DNA of 64,000 nucleotides. Origin: Fidelibacterota bacterium. Lineage in GTDB: Bacteria > Fidelibacterota > UBA2242 > JAOZSR01. Positions 54,649 through 63,045 of the stretch are shown piece by piece. A program made the translations under genes and the position numbers. A model generated the notes under the pieces. That model did no database searches. It saw only the letters and a list, made by a program, of their open reading frames with translations, and was not told the origin of the DNA. Every line of letters begins with the position of its first letter. Position 1 is the first letter of the stretch. The DNA lies in contig JAOZSR010000004.1 in assembly GCA_029939575.1 (NCBI GenBank), forward strand, positions 21,480 to 85,479, in the 5' to 3' direction.

Positions 54649-55920
54649 ATGAGAAGAATAATTTTACCACTATTATTAGTTTTTTTCTTGGGAGGAATTT
54701 TAATGAATTGTGAAAATCAGGATAATCTTCAAAATAGAGCATTTATTGAATTCCAAAAAAAAATGGAAACTATTAAAAATGATATTGACAGACAGGCAGA
54801 AGCTGACAAATTTATTCAAAAAATAAAAAAAACAGAATACCCGATTTTTGAAGATGATACTACAGTAGTTTTGTTATTCCAGGGAAAAAATGAAAAAATT
54901 GGTATTATTGGTGATATGAGCCAATGGACTGAAATATTTCCAATGGAAAAAGTGAGAGGTACGAATTTGTTTTATAAGCGGTTGAACCTGGAATCAGATG
55001 CCAGAATGGAATACTGTTTTTCAGAATCAATCGGTGGTTGGCTACTTACTGATTCTCTTACACCTAATTTAGTTTTAAATGGTCTTTGGCCAAGTTCCGA
55101 ACTGGCTATGCCAAAATATGAAAGGCATCCCTATTTCGATGAATATTTAAGTGGTAAAAAAGGTGATTTTAGTCTTGTGAAAGAATATGAAATACCTGCT
55201 GGAATTTTACCTTATCCACATAAAATATTTGTTTATACACCTCCGGAATATAACAAAGCAGTAAAATATCCTGTTGTATGTTTTCAGGATGGAATGTGTT
55301 ATATTGAGTTTGCGATGATGCCACTTGTGATTGATAAACTGATTAAAGCGGGAGAAATAGAACCGATTATTGCTGTTTTTGTTACTCCACCAAATCGTCA
55401 TAAATCCGGTTCTCCCAATCGTTCAACCGAATATGGTTTGAATGAAGATTATGTTAAGTTTTTTGCAGATGAAATGATTCCATTTATTGGTGAAAAATAT
55501 TCCATCTCCGATAATCCAAAATCACGTATGGTTCTTGGAGATTCCTATGGTGGCCTGATATCGGTTGCAATTCCATTCCTAAGACCTGATGTTTTTGGAA
55601 TTGGATACGGTCAATCGGGATATCATTCTTTAATGAAAGATAAGTTGATAAAAATGATTCTTAAATCAGAAAAAAAGGATATTCGTTTGTGGGTCGATGT
55701 TGGAACTTATGAGCGTAGTGTCGGAGCAAGTTTTCTTCCCAAAGATGAAACTGATTTTCTAATGGCAAACCGACGTATGCGTGATGTGCTTAAACAGAAA
55801 GGTTATGATTTTGTATATCATGAATATCATGAAGGACATACCTGGGGTAATTGGAGACGACATGCTATTGATGCACTTAAATATTATTTTGGGAAAAATG
55901 TGCAACATGAATCGGAGTAA
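54649..55920 (+). CDS. Lipoprotein esterase of the enterochelin-esterase (Fes/EstD-like) family
   Basis: 423 residues. The signal ends in I-L-M-N-C with a probable lipidated Cys21. A CBM48/Fes-N-like beta domain (about 75-160) contains I-G-I-I-G-D-M-S-Q-W. The alpha/beta-hydrolase domain has the nucleophile in L-G-D-S-Y-G-G, an upstream C-F-Q-D-G-M (compare D-G), and a catalytic His in H-E-G-H-T-W-G-N-W. Similar proteins remove acetyl, feruloyl or other acyl groups from polysaccharides, or cleave siderophore esters. In this locus de-esterification of a glycan on the cell surface or in the periplasm is most likely. It lies 86 nt after the scar of gene fragments, so it may have its own promoter. 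Confidence 0.82.
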   Translation: MRRIILPLLLVFFLGGILMNCENQDNLQNRAFIEFQKKMETIKNDIDRQAEADKFIQKIKKTEYPIFEDDTTVVLLFQGKNEKIGIIGDMSQWTEIFPMEKVRGTNLFYKRLNLESDARMEYCFSESIGGWLLTDSLTPNLVLNGLWPSSELAMPKYERHPYFDEYLSGKKGDFSLVKEYEIPAGILPYPHKIFVYTPPEYNKAVKYPVVCFQDGMCYIEFAMMPLVIDKLIKAGEIEPIIAVFVTPPNRHKSGSPNRSTEYGLNEDYVKFFADEMIPFIGEKYSISDNPKSRMVLGDSYGGLISVAIPFLRPDVFGIGYGQSGYHSLMKDKLIKMILKSEKKDIRLWVDVGTYERSVGASFLPKDETDFLMANRRMRDVLKQKGYDFVYHEYHEGHTWGNWRRHAIDALKYYFGKNVQHESE

Positions 55921-55988
55921 TATTTATATTCTTGGATATTAATTGTTTGATGGAGTCGTAAAAAGGTTCGAAGCTGTCTTTCCGTCGA

Positions 55989-56079
55989 AAGCCGGACATA
56001 GTCTGAGGCAGCGTAGCAACGAAGAATCTCGTCGATAATTGTAGGAGATTCTTCATTCGTACCTCATTCAGAATGACAG
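55989..56079. repeat. REP-like imperfect palindrome in intergenic space
   Basis: Inner arms gaagaatctc (56021-56030) and gagattcttc (56045-56054) pair perfectly over a 14-nt loop. The outer parts pair imperfectly: gtctgaggcagcgtagcaac on the left against attcgtacctcattcagaat on the right, followed by gac. The wording resembles widespread bacterial intergenic palindromes. Only one copy is in this window, so its repeat nature is inferred. The remainder of the 288-nt gap shows no gene. Confidence 0.55.
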
Positions 56080-56208
56080 TAAATTTACTTTTTAGGGAAT
56101 TGTCAATTGTTTAAATAATGAAAAAAAATTTTCTGAAGAAATATTTTTATTTTAGTGTCCATTTGTGTATAAGTAGTTTAAAAACAGATAAACAGGAAGT
56201 ACATATTT

Positions 56209-58056
56209 ATGAAACAAAGACAAAATATTGATCCTTTTGAAGCACCTTTGCCAAAAGACAGAACAGAGTATCCAAGGGGATTTTATAATACTGACCCAGC
56301 TTTTAAAATCAATAAAGGATCAATTGCAAAAGGCTATAAATATCTGGCAAAAAATATACAGCAGGAAATCCAAAATGGATTAAGAGTTCTTGTAATTGAT
56401 GGATTCCAGGGAATTGAATGGGATGTATTTCGAGAGAATCTGGAAACAAATTTATTAGATAGAAAAATAAAGCCGGAGTGGTGGAATATAGAGGACTGTT
56501 TTGCCCCTGAAAAGGTAATTAATAAAAAATCTGAACCTTTTTTAGGAGGAGATGATCGAATATTTGGAACTCATTATCCTTTTGGACCTGAGATATTTTT
56601 CGATGCTGAAAAATTAGCAAATTATCGAATCCAAATCTCTATGTTACGTGGAGAATCTGCTGGGAAAATTTCGATTTTTTATGGTCCCGGTGCCGGTTTG
56701 TTGGAGTTATGGGACCAGCTGTGGTATCTCGATATTCCCAAGGATTTTATACAATTAAATGCCAGAAAGGGTAAAGTTAAAAATACTGGTATTGAAAAAA
56801 TTGCTCCCTTTGAAGAATATTATAAAAAGTCTTATTTCCTTGAATGGCCGGCGCTTAACAGACAAAAAAGGAATCTTCTGCCTGATATCGATTATCTCAT
56901 TGATTTGCAAAAAGTTAAAGAACCGGCAATAATTACTGGAGAGAATTTCAGGGAGGCATTGCATGAAATTTCTGAATCCCCTCATCGGGTACGACCCTGG
57001 TTTTTTCCGGGTCCCTGGGGTGGAAAATTTATGCAGGGACATATGGGTGTATATCCTGATGCTGTAAATGTAGCCTGGTCTTTTGAAATAATTGTACCGG
57101 AGAATGGAATAATTTTGGAGCATGATAATAACAGGCTGGAATTTTCCTTTGATTTTCTGATGTTTCAGGAAAACAAACGAGTTCTCGGGAATGAAGCTGC
57201 TGCACAATTCAAATATGAATGGCCAATTCGTCTGGATTATCTTGATACTATTGACGGTGGAAATTTATCAATCCAATGCCACCCCAGACCTGATTTCATC
57301 AGGAAGGAATTTGGTGAGACTTATACACAAGATGAATCCTATTATATTTTGAACGCCAAGGAGGATGCCCGAGTTTATATCGGATTAACCGATTCCTGCA
57401 ATCCTGAAGCCTTTAAAAAGGCTTTAATAGAATCTGAAAAAACCGGTCAGGCTTTTGATATAGATAAATATGTTAACTGGGAGCCGAGTAAAGTGCACGA
57501 TCTGTTTTTAATTCCAAACGGTACTGTACATGGTAGCGGTGAAGGAAATCTTGTACTTGAGATTAGTGCAACGCCTTATATTTTCACATTTAAAATTTAT
57601 GATTGGGTTCGCCGGGATTTGGAGGGCAAATTACGTCCTATCAACATAGAAAGAGCCTGGAAAAATATCCGTTTTGAAAGAAATTCAAAATATGTTAAAA
57701 AAAATCTTATTGCCAAACCAGCATTAATTGATCAGGGAAAAGGCTGGAAAGAATTTCTTTTTGCCAAACAAAAAGAAAACTGGTGGAATGTGCATAGAGT
57801 TGATTTTGAAAAATCTTATGAAACAGATACAAAAGACACTGCTCTGGCTATCAATTTAGTCGAAGGAGAAAAATGCACTGTAATTTCAGAAAATGGCAGG
57901 AAAACAACCCTTGCTTATGCAGAATCAATGATAATTCCGGCAGCCACCGGAAAACTTAAATTTGTCAACAATTCAAAGAAACCATGTAAACTGATAAAAG
58001 TATTTATTCGAGAGGGTGTTGGAAGAAACCTGCCCTTAAATGATCCTGTCAAATAA
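56209..58056 (+). CDS. Class I mannose-6-phosphate-isomerase-like protein with extra N-terminal domain
   Basis: 615 residues against about 320-400 for usual ManA. The N-terminal 235 residues have a P-loop-NTPase-like outline (V-L-V-I-D-G-F-Q-G-I-E-W-D-V-F, then G-T-H-Y-P-F-G-P-E) but no Walker A lysine that I can see. The C-terminal part (about 255-615) is the cupin-type isomerase: P-W-G-G-K-F, zinc ligands in I-Q-C-H-P-R-P-D-F, and I-P-N-G-T-V-H-G-S-G-E-G-N. It would convert mannose-6-phosphate to fructose-6-phosphate, feeding mannose released by the GH38 enzymes into glycolysis. I recall similar long proteins in sugar loci; the role of the N-domain is unknown. The gene precedes two URO-D-like genes with 15-nt spacing. 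Confidence 0.82.
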   Translation: MKQRQNIDPFEAPLPKDRTEYPRGFYNTDPAFKINKGSIAKGYKYLAKNIQQEIQNGLRVLVIDGFQGIEWDVFRENLETNLLDRKIKPEWWNIEDCFAPEKVINKKSEPFLGGDDRIFGTHYPFGPEIFFDAEKLANYRIQISMLRGESAGKISIFYGPGAGLLELWDQLWYLDIPKDFIQLNARKGKVKNTGIEKIAPFEEYYKKSYFLEWPALNRQKRNLLPDIDYLIDLQKVKEPAIITGENFREALHEISESPHRVRPWFFPGPWGGKFMQGHMGVYPDAVNVAWSFEIIVPENGIILEHDNNRLEFSFDFLMFQENKRVLGNEAAAQFKYEWPIRLDYLDTIDGGNLSIQCHPRPDFIRKEFGETYTQDESYYILNAKEDARVYIGLTDSCNPEAFKKALIESEKTGQAFDIDKYVNWEPSKVHDLFLIPNGTVHGSGEGNLVLEISATPYIFTFKIYDWVRRDLEGKLRPINIERAWKNIRFERNSKYVKKNLIAKPALIDQGKGWKEFLFAKQKENWWNVHRVDFEKSYETDTKDTALAINLVEGEKCTVISENGRKTTLAYAESMIIPAATGKLKFVNNSKKPCKLIKVFIREGVGRNLPLNDPVK

Positions 58057-58071
58057 AAATGGGAAAAAATT

Positions 58072-59073
58072 ATGAAGAAGAATGATTTTAGAAGAATAAT
58101 TACAGCCATAAACCATGAAGAACCGGATCGGCTTCCCTTGGCGGAATTATGGGTTGATGCGGAGATAAAAGCGGAATTTCTGGGTAATGTTAGCAAAGAT
58201 GTTTTGGACTGTCGAAAACAAGGATATGATGTTGAACAGGATATAAAGTTCTGGCAAAAAGCCGGTTACGATTTTATCAGAATATCTCCGCGTTATGAAT
58301 TTTTTCAAACCTGGCTCAAAGAACCTGAGAGAGATGATTTTGCAGAAAAAACCCTGGATTTTATCAAAAGTATAGATTATAGCGATATTAAAAAATCTGC
58401 CAAATTTTTACCCGATGGAATGAAATTAATGTTTGCGCCAGAAGGTGGAATCTATGAGCAAGCCTGGATGACTATTGGATATGAGAAATTTATGATCGGG
58501 CTTTATGAAAATCCGGAATACATTCGCAGAGTTTGTGACAGCCTTGGCTCTGCAATATTTGCTATGTTTGAAAAGGTTGCTAAATATGAACATATTGGTG
58601 GATTTTGGCTGAGTGATGATATTGCTTATACAGAATCATTAATAATGTCGCCTGATAGTATCCGTGAGTATTTATTTCCATGGTATAAAAAATTTGTCAA
58701 ACTTGCTAAAGAGAATAATAAATTATTTTTCTTTCATTCCGATGGAAATTTTATGCCTCTGATTGATGATCTTATCGCCATGAAAGTGGATGCAATTCAT
58801 CCTATAGAACCAAAAGCATGGGATGTAGCTGCTCTCAAGGAAAAAGTTAAAGGTAAATTATCCTTATTAGGCTCAGTTGATATGGATTATCCACTGGCCA
58901 GGGGTACAATCGAAGAAGTTGATGAGTATATCAAAAAACGGATTTTTGAAGTGGCACCCGGTGGTGGATTTGCAATTGGGTCAAGCAATTCTGTAGCGAA
59001 ATATATTCCTTTAACCAATTATAAAGCGATGTTGTCAGCAGTTAAAAAATATGGGAGGTATCCAATAAAATGA
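58072..59073 (+). CDS. URO-D/MtaA-superfamily protein (paralogue 2)
   Basis: 333 residues with the superfamily start I-I-T-A-I-N-H-E-E-P-D-R-L-P, central G-G-F-W-L-S-D-D-I-A-Y and F-F-H-S-D-G-N-F-M-P-L-I. The metal motif H-x-C-G-N of MtaA is H-S-D-G-N here, and the C-terminal position that supplies the third zinc ligand is G-S-S-N-S-V without Cys. It may therefore not bind zinc in the MtaA manner. The conserved decarboxylase residues of HemE are not evident and no heme genes are close. It is probably a methyl-transfer or corrinoid-interacting enzyme of unknown substrate. ATG lies 15 nt after the isomerase gene and the stop overlaps the next start (ATGA). Confidence 0.78.
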   Translation: MKKNDFRRIITAINHEEPDRLPLAELWVDAEIKAEFLGNVSKDVLDCRKQGYDVEQDIKFWQKAGYDFIRISPRYEFFQTWLKEPERDDFAEKTLDFIKSIDYSDIKKSAKFLPDGMKLMFAPEGGIYEQAWMTIGYEKFMIGLYENPEYIRRVCDSLGSAIFAMFEKVAKYEHIGGFWLSDDIAYTESLIMSPDSIREYLFPWYKKFVKLAKENNKLFFFHSDGNFMPLIDDLIAMKVDAIHPIEPKAWDVAALKEKVKGKLSLLGSVDMDYPLARGTIEEVDEYIKKRIFEVAPGGGFAIGSSNSVAKYIPLTNYKAMLSAVKKYGRYPIK

Positions 59074-60158
59074 GTTTATCAAGAATGTTTAGCCACATTC
59101 CAATTAACAATCCCCGTCCCGATAAGGATAAATTTATTAAGATTTTAATGGGAGAGGATGGCAATCCGGATGTTCCTCTTGTCGAGTACATTATTCATGA
59201 TTCTATTATTAAAACTATTATTACTGAAATGCTGAATCGGGAATGGATTGAATGGGGTTCAGGACCGAAGCCACAAAAAGGATATTTAGATAATTTCATT
59301 GAAATTTGGTATAGGCTTGGCTATGATTTTGTTCGTTTTGAACAAAGTCTGGCCTTTTCTGAAAAACATTTATCCGGAAAAGATCGAAGTTGGGTAGACC
59401 AGCAACAGGGAACTATTCGTAACTGGCATGATTTTGAAAAATATAATTGGCCAAAAGTTGAGGATTTTGATTTTTCATCTTATGAATACCTGAATAAAAA
59501 TCTACCTGATGGAATGGGTTTAATTGTTTCTCATGGTGGAGGTGTGTTTGAACATTTATCTCAAATAATGTCTTTTGAAGGACTTTGCTATAGTCTTACT
59601 GATAATCATGAGTTGGTTTTGGCAATTACTGATAAACTGGGTAATCTGATGAGTGATTTTTATAAGCATATAATTGACCTGGATAATGTTATTGCGCTAT
59701 GGCCTGGTGATGATATGGGATACCGTACAGGAACAATGATTTCACCAGATGATCTGCGGGAATTTATTTTGCCCTGGCACAAACATTTTGCTACAATGGC
59801 ACATGATAGAAATTTGCAATATTTTTTGCACTCCTGTGGTAATGTATTAGCCATAATGGATGATTTGATCGAAGATATTAAAATTGACGGGAAGCATTCT
59901 TTTGAGGATGCTATTATTCCAATAGATAAATTTCAGCAGTTTTATGGAGAGCGTACTGCGGTTTTGGGCGGCATTGATATTAACATTTTATCGGCTGGAA
60001 CAATAGAGGATGTCCGCAATCGCACTCGCTTTCTAATTGAAAAATGTGGGAAATTTGGGCGCTTTGGTATTGGTTCCGGTAATTCTATTCCTGATTATGT
60101 ATCTGCCGAAAATTATCTGGCAATGATAGACGAAAAGCATCGTATAGGAAAACATTAA
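59070..60158 (+). CDS. URO-D/MtaA-superfamily protein (paralogue 3)
   Basis: 362 residues. Markers of the superfamily are Y-D-F-V-R-F-E-Q-S, V-S-H-G-G-G-V-F-E, W-P-G-D-D-M-G-Y-R and F-L-H-S-C-G-N-V-L-A-I. The H-S-C-G-N motif retains the His and Cys of the MtaA zinc site; the C-terminal equivalent reads G-S-G-N-S-I-P-D-Y without Cys. It overlaps paralogue 2 by 4 nt; both share the D-D-x-x-Y segment and may form a heterodimer. It lies 19 nt before the ABC ATPase. The reaction is unknown; demethylation of a small substrate through the corrinoid protein is the best guess. Confidence 0.78.
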   Translation: MSLSRMFSHIPINNPRPDKDKFIKILMGEDGNPDVPLVEYIIHDSIIKTIITEMLNREWIEWGSGPKPQKGYLDNFIEIWYRLGYDFVRFEQSLAFSEKHLSGKDRSWVDQQQGTIRNWHDFEKYNWPKVEDFDFSSYEYLNKNLPDGMGLIVSHGGGVFEHLSQIMSFEGLCYSLTDNHELVLAITDKLGNLMSDFYKHIIDLDNVIALWPGDDMGYRTGTMISPDDLREFILPWHKHFATMAHDRNLQYFLHSCGNVLAIMDDLIEDIKIDGKHSFEDAIIPIDKFQQFYGERTAVLGGIDINILSAGTIEDVRNRTRFLIEKCGKFGRFGIGSGNSIPDYVSAENYLAMIDEKHRIGKH

Positions 60159-60177
60159 CTAAAATAGTGAGGATATT

Positions 60178-61242
60178 ATCGCAAATATAGAACTAAGTAA
60201 TCTAACAAAAATTTTTGATAACAATGTTAAAGTTATTGAAGAACTGAATCTGGATATTATTGATGGTGAATTTCTTGTACTTGTTGGTCCTTCCGGATGT
60301 GGAAAATCTACAACCCTGCGCATGATTGCGGGATTGGAAGAGGCTACTTCGGGAGATATCTTTATAGACAATAAACTTGTCAATAATATTGCTCCAAAAG
60401 ACCGGGATATCTCTATGGTATTTCAGAATTATGCTCTTTATCCCCACATGACAGTTTATGAAAATATGGCATTTGGTTTGAAATTACGAAAATATAAAAA
60501 AGCAGATATTAGGAAAAGAGTTAATGAGGCTGCCGAAATTCTGGAAATTAAAGATTTGCTCAAGCGAAAACCAAAGCAATTATCTGGCGGTCAGCGACAG
60601 AGAGTTGCACTTGGAAGAGCAATTGTAAGAAAACCAGCTGTTTTTCTTTTTGACGAGCCTTTATCAAATCTGGATGCAAAGCTAAGAGTACAGATGCGTA
60701 CGGAAATCAAAAAACTGCATAAGCAGTTGAAAACAACAATGATATACGTTACTCATGATCAAACAGAAGCAATGACAATGGGAGATCGTATTGCTGTGAT
60801 GAAAGATGGATTTATCCACCAACTTGATACGCCTATGAATATTTATAATAATCCAAATGACGTTTTTGTAGCCGGTTTTATTGGTAGTCCCGCGATGAAT
60901 TTTTTCGATGTTCAGATTGATAAAAAAAATGTGATTATTGATGAAAAGAACCGGATACCGGTCACAAAAAATCTGTTGGCGCGGGTCGAAGAATTTATTG
61001 GGCATAAGACTGTAATGGGTATTCGTCCTGAAAATATTTCCATTATCAAAAAAAATGAAAATTATTTTGAGATGAATTTTAATTTTGAAATCCTTGAGCC
61101 CATGGGAAGTGAGATTTTAATTTATATGAATAATGGAAAAACCGGGATAATTTGTCGCACAGACAATTTTGAATCTATTTCAACTTCAAAAGATACAATT
61201 ACTGTATTTTTTAATATGGAGAAAGTGCATTTCTGGGATTGA
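60178..61242 (+). CDS. ABC sugar transporter ATPase (MalK/UgpC/MsmX type), probable AUC start
   Basis: 354 residues if begun at ATC 60178, the normal length of MalK/UgpC. Walker A is G-P-S-G-C-G-K-S-T, the Q-loop F-Q-N-Y-A-L-Y-P-H-M, signature L-S-G-G-Q-R-Q-R, Walker B V-F-L-F-D-E-P-L-S-N-L-D and switch His in Y-V-T-H-D-Q-T-E-A. A C-terminal TOBE domain (about 235-354) contains G-I-R-P-E-N-I. The first ATG (60322) lies beyond Walker A and would yield an inactive protein. In frame between the previous stop and that ATG there is no ATG, GTG or TTG; ATT 60175 and ATC 60178 are the only plausible codons, GAGG precedes them, and A-N-I-E-L-S-N-L-T-K after ATC fits the family N-terminus. It probably energises the permeases at 39923-41691. 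Confidence 0.85.
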   Translation: MANIELSNLTKIFDNNVKVIEELNLDIIDGEFLVLVGPSGCGKSTTLRMIAGLEEATSGDIFIDNKLVNNIAPKDRDISMVFQNYALYPHMTVYENMAFGLKLRKYKKADIRKRVNEAAEILEIKDLLKRKPKQLSGGQRQRVALGRAIVRKPAVFLFDEPLSNLDAKLRVQMRTEIKKLHKQLKTTMIYVTHDQTEAMTMGDRIAVMKDGFIHQLDTPMNIYNNPNDVFVAGFIGSPAMNFFDVQIDKKNVIIDEKNRIPVTKNLLARVEEFIGHKTVMGIRPENISIIKKNENYFEMNFNFEILEPMGSEILIYMNNGKTGIICRTDNFESISTSKDTITVFFNMEKVHFWD

Positions 61243-61410
61243 TGAATTTCAGCCGAACATTGTGGAGGTTTCCCAAATAAAAATAGTACTTTTAAGTATT
61301 TGACAATTTAAAAATTGTATTTCGACTTTAAATTTTTGCTGAATTTTTGCAAAATTGAGTAAAACAGAATGGTAATTATCCAATAGATTCCGGAAAAAAA
61401 TAGGAGAATG
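61243..61410 (+). promoter_or_regulatory. Intergenic region with palindrome and possible operator
   Basis: It contains an inverted repeat acaattt/aaattgt (61303-61309 and 61312-61318) starting within TTGACA at 61300-61305, and cccaaataaaa at 61272-61282, which matches the arms of the inverted repeat upstream of the GntR gene. No good -10 box follows at normal distance. It may carry a regulated internal promoter for the last two genes. Confidence 0.3.
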
Positions 61411-63045
61411 ATGAAAATTAGCAGGCAAAATAGGGTGCTCAGGGCTACTCGCTGTGAAAAAATTGATCGGACACCATGGGTGCCTTTTATTGGGTGTCAT
61501 GCAGGAGCACTTATTGGTAAAACTGCTACAGAATATTTACAGAACGAAGACTTTATGGTCAAGGGAATACAAACAGCGATTGACAAATACAACCCCGATG
61601 GAATTCCGATAACCTTTGATCTGCAACTTGAAGCTGAGACTTTTGGATGTGAGCTTAGTTGGGCAGATGATAATCCACCGGCAGTAGCTTCTCATCCCCT
61701 GATAGATGGCAAAAATTTATCAGACCTGAAAATTCCATTACCTGAAGATGGCCGAATCGGAATAGTAATGAATACCTGCCGGAGAATCAGAAAACAAAAT
61801 CCTGATATAGCTTTATACGGATTAATTACCGGCCCTTTTACTCTGGCTTTGCATTTATTGGGAACAAAAATATTTATGGATATGTTTGATGCCCCTGACG
61901 ATGTTGAGAAAATTTTGGATTTTTGTCGTCAAACCGGTGAAGCCATATCAAAATATTATATTGACGCAGGTGCTGATATTATTGCAGTGGTAGATCCTAT
62001 GACCAGCCAGATCGGACCGGAACAATTTCATGAATTTGTCACTCCCCATGCAAAAAAATTATTTGAATATATACGAACCAGTAAAAAACTAAGTAGTTTT
62101 TTTGTATGTGGTCATGCCCAACAAAATATCGAAGAAATGTGCAAATGTCGGCCTGATAATATTTGTGTTGATGAAAATATCCCACTGGATTATGTTCGTG
62201 ACATAAGTTTACCAATGCAGGTGAGTTTTGGAGGAAATATTCCACTTACCAGTGTACTCCTTTTAGGCTCGGAAACAGACTCTCAGAAAAGTGCTCTTTC
62301 CTGTATGGAGCGATCTGGAAAAGAGGGATTTATCCTGGCTCCGGGCTGTGATCTTCCTTATGCAACTCCACAAAAAAATCTGGAGGCTATAGGGAAAATG
62401 ATCGACGATGTTTATCAGCAGGATGTAGTTAAAGCTATGACAGACGAAGCGAATGTTTGCGATACTCTGAATATGACTGAATATGGTCAGTCCGACCGGG
62501 TAATAATTGACATCATCACACTTGATAGTGAAGCCTGTGCACCATGTCAATATATGGTAGAAGCAGTCAAAGCTATTACACCGGAATTCCAGGGAGTTGT
62601 CGAATGGCGTGAACATAAGATCAAGCACCAGCAATCTCTGGTTTTTATGACAAGTTTGATGGTGAAAAATGTTCCTACAATCTGTATAGACGGGAGAATA
62701 ACTTTTGTTTCGCGAATTCCAAAACGGGATGAAATGATAGCTGCAATTCAGAAAAGAATTATTGAGAAAATGCGTACAAAAATTCAGCGTCGAAAAGCAA
62801 CGCTGATCATTCTCAGGAAAAGAGATGATGAACTTTTCCAAAAAACCAGGGAGAATGTAGATTTAGCCATTAAAGAACTTGGTAGTGAAGTGGAAGTACT
62901 GATAAAAGATGATGATAATTCATTTTATGCTTATGGACTGAGTCCACTGCAAAGTCCGGCTGTTGTTATGGCGAAATATAATGTAAAATCAGCCAGGAAA
63001 GTACCGGATGTGAATATTATCAAGGAGTGGATCAAGGGAATATAA
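61411..63045 (+). CDS. URO-D/MtaA-family methyltransferase fused to thioredoxin-like domains (paralogue 4)
   Basis: 544 residues. The N-terminal 340 residues are the most MtaA-like of the four paralogues: T-P-W-V-P-F, Y-G-L-I-T-G-P-F-T-L-A, G-A-D-I-I-A-V-V-D-P, Cys233-G-H235 and Cys313 in A-P-G-C-D-L-P-Y-A-T-P, a plausible C/H/C zinc site, although the order is C-x-H instead of H-x-C. Residues about 360-450 form a thioredoxin-like fold with Cys376-A-P-C379, and about 455-544 a second, cysteine-free fold of similar size. MtaA-type enzymes take a methyl group from methyl-cobamide to a thiol; the fused CxxC domain could be the acceptor thiol or a reductant. Start chosen at ATG 61411, 4 nt after GGAG; 61408 is too close. 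The stop overlaps the GTPase start. Confidence 0.8.
   Translation: MKISRQNRVLRATRCEKIDRTPWVPFIGCHAGALIGKTATEYLQNEDFMVKGIQTAIDKYNPDGIPITFDLQLEAETFGCELSWADDNPPAVASHPLIDGKNLSDLKIPLPEDGRIGIVMNTCRRIRKQNPDIALYGLITGPFTLALHLLGTKIFMDMFDAPDDVEKILDFCRQTGEAISKYYIDAGADIIAVVDPMTSQIGPEQFHEFVTPHAKKLFEYIRTSKKLSSFFVCGHAQQNIEEMCKCRPDNICVDENIPLDYVRDISLPMQVSFGGNIPLTSVLLLGSETDSQKSALSCMERSGKEGFILAPGCDLPYATPQKNLEAIGKMIDDVYQQDVVKAMTDEANVCDTLNMTEYGQSDRVIIDIITLDSEACAPCQYMVEAVKAITPEFQGVVEWREHKIKHQQSLVFMTSLMVKNVPTICIDGRITFVSRIPKRDEMIAAIQKRIIEKMRTKIQRRKATLIILRKRDDELFQKTRENVDLAIKELGSEVEVLIKDDDNSFYAYGLSPLQSPAVVMAKYNVKSARKVPDVNIIKEWIKGI

Noticed and set aside
60322..61242. ABC ATPase starting at the first ATG
   Set aside because: This start removes the Walker A loop and the first strand of the nucleotide-binding domain, which are intact in the same frame upstream.
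62263..62841. 192-residue minus-strand reading frame
   Set aside because: Antisense to the MtaA-thioredoxin fusion; cysteine/phenylalanine-rich shadow with no recognisable domain.
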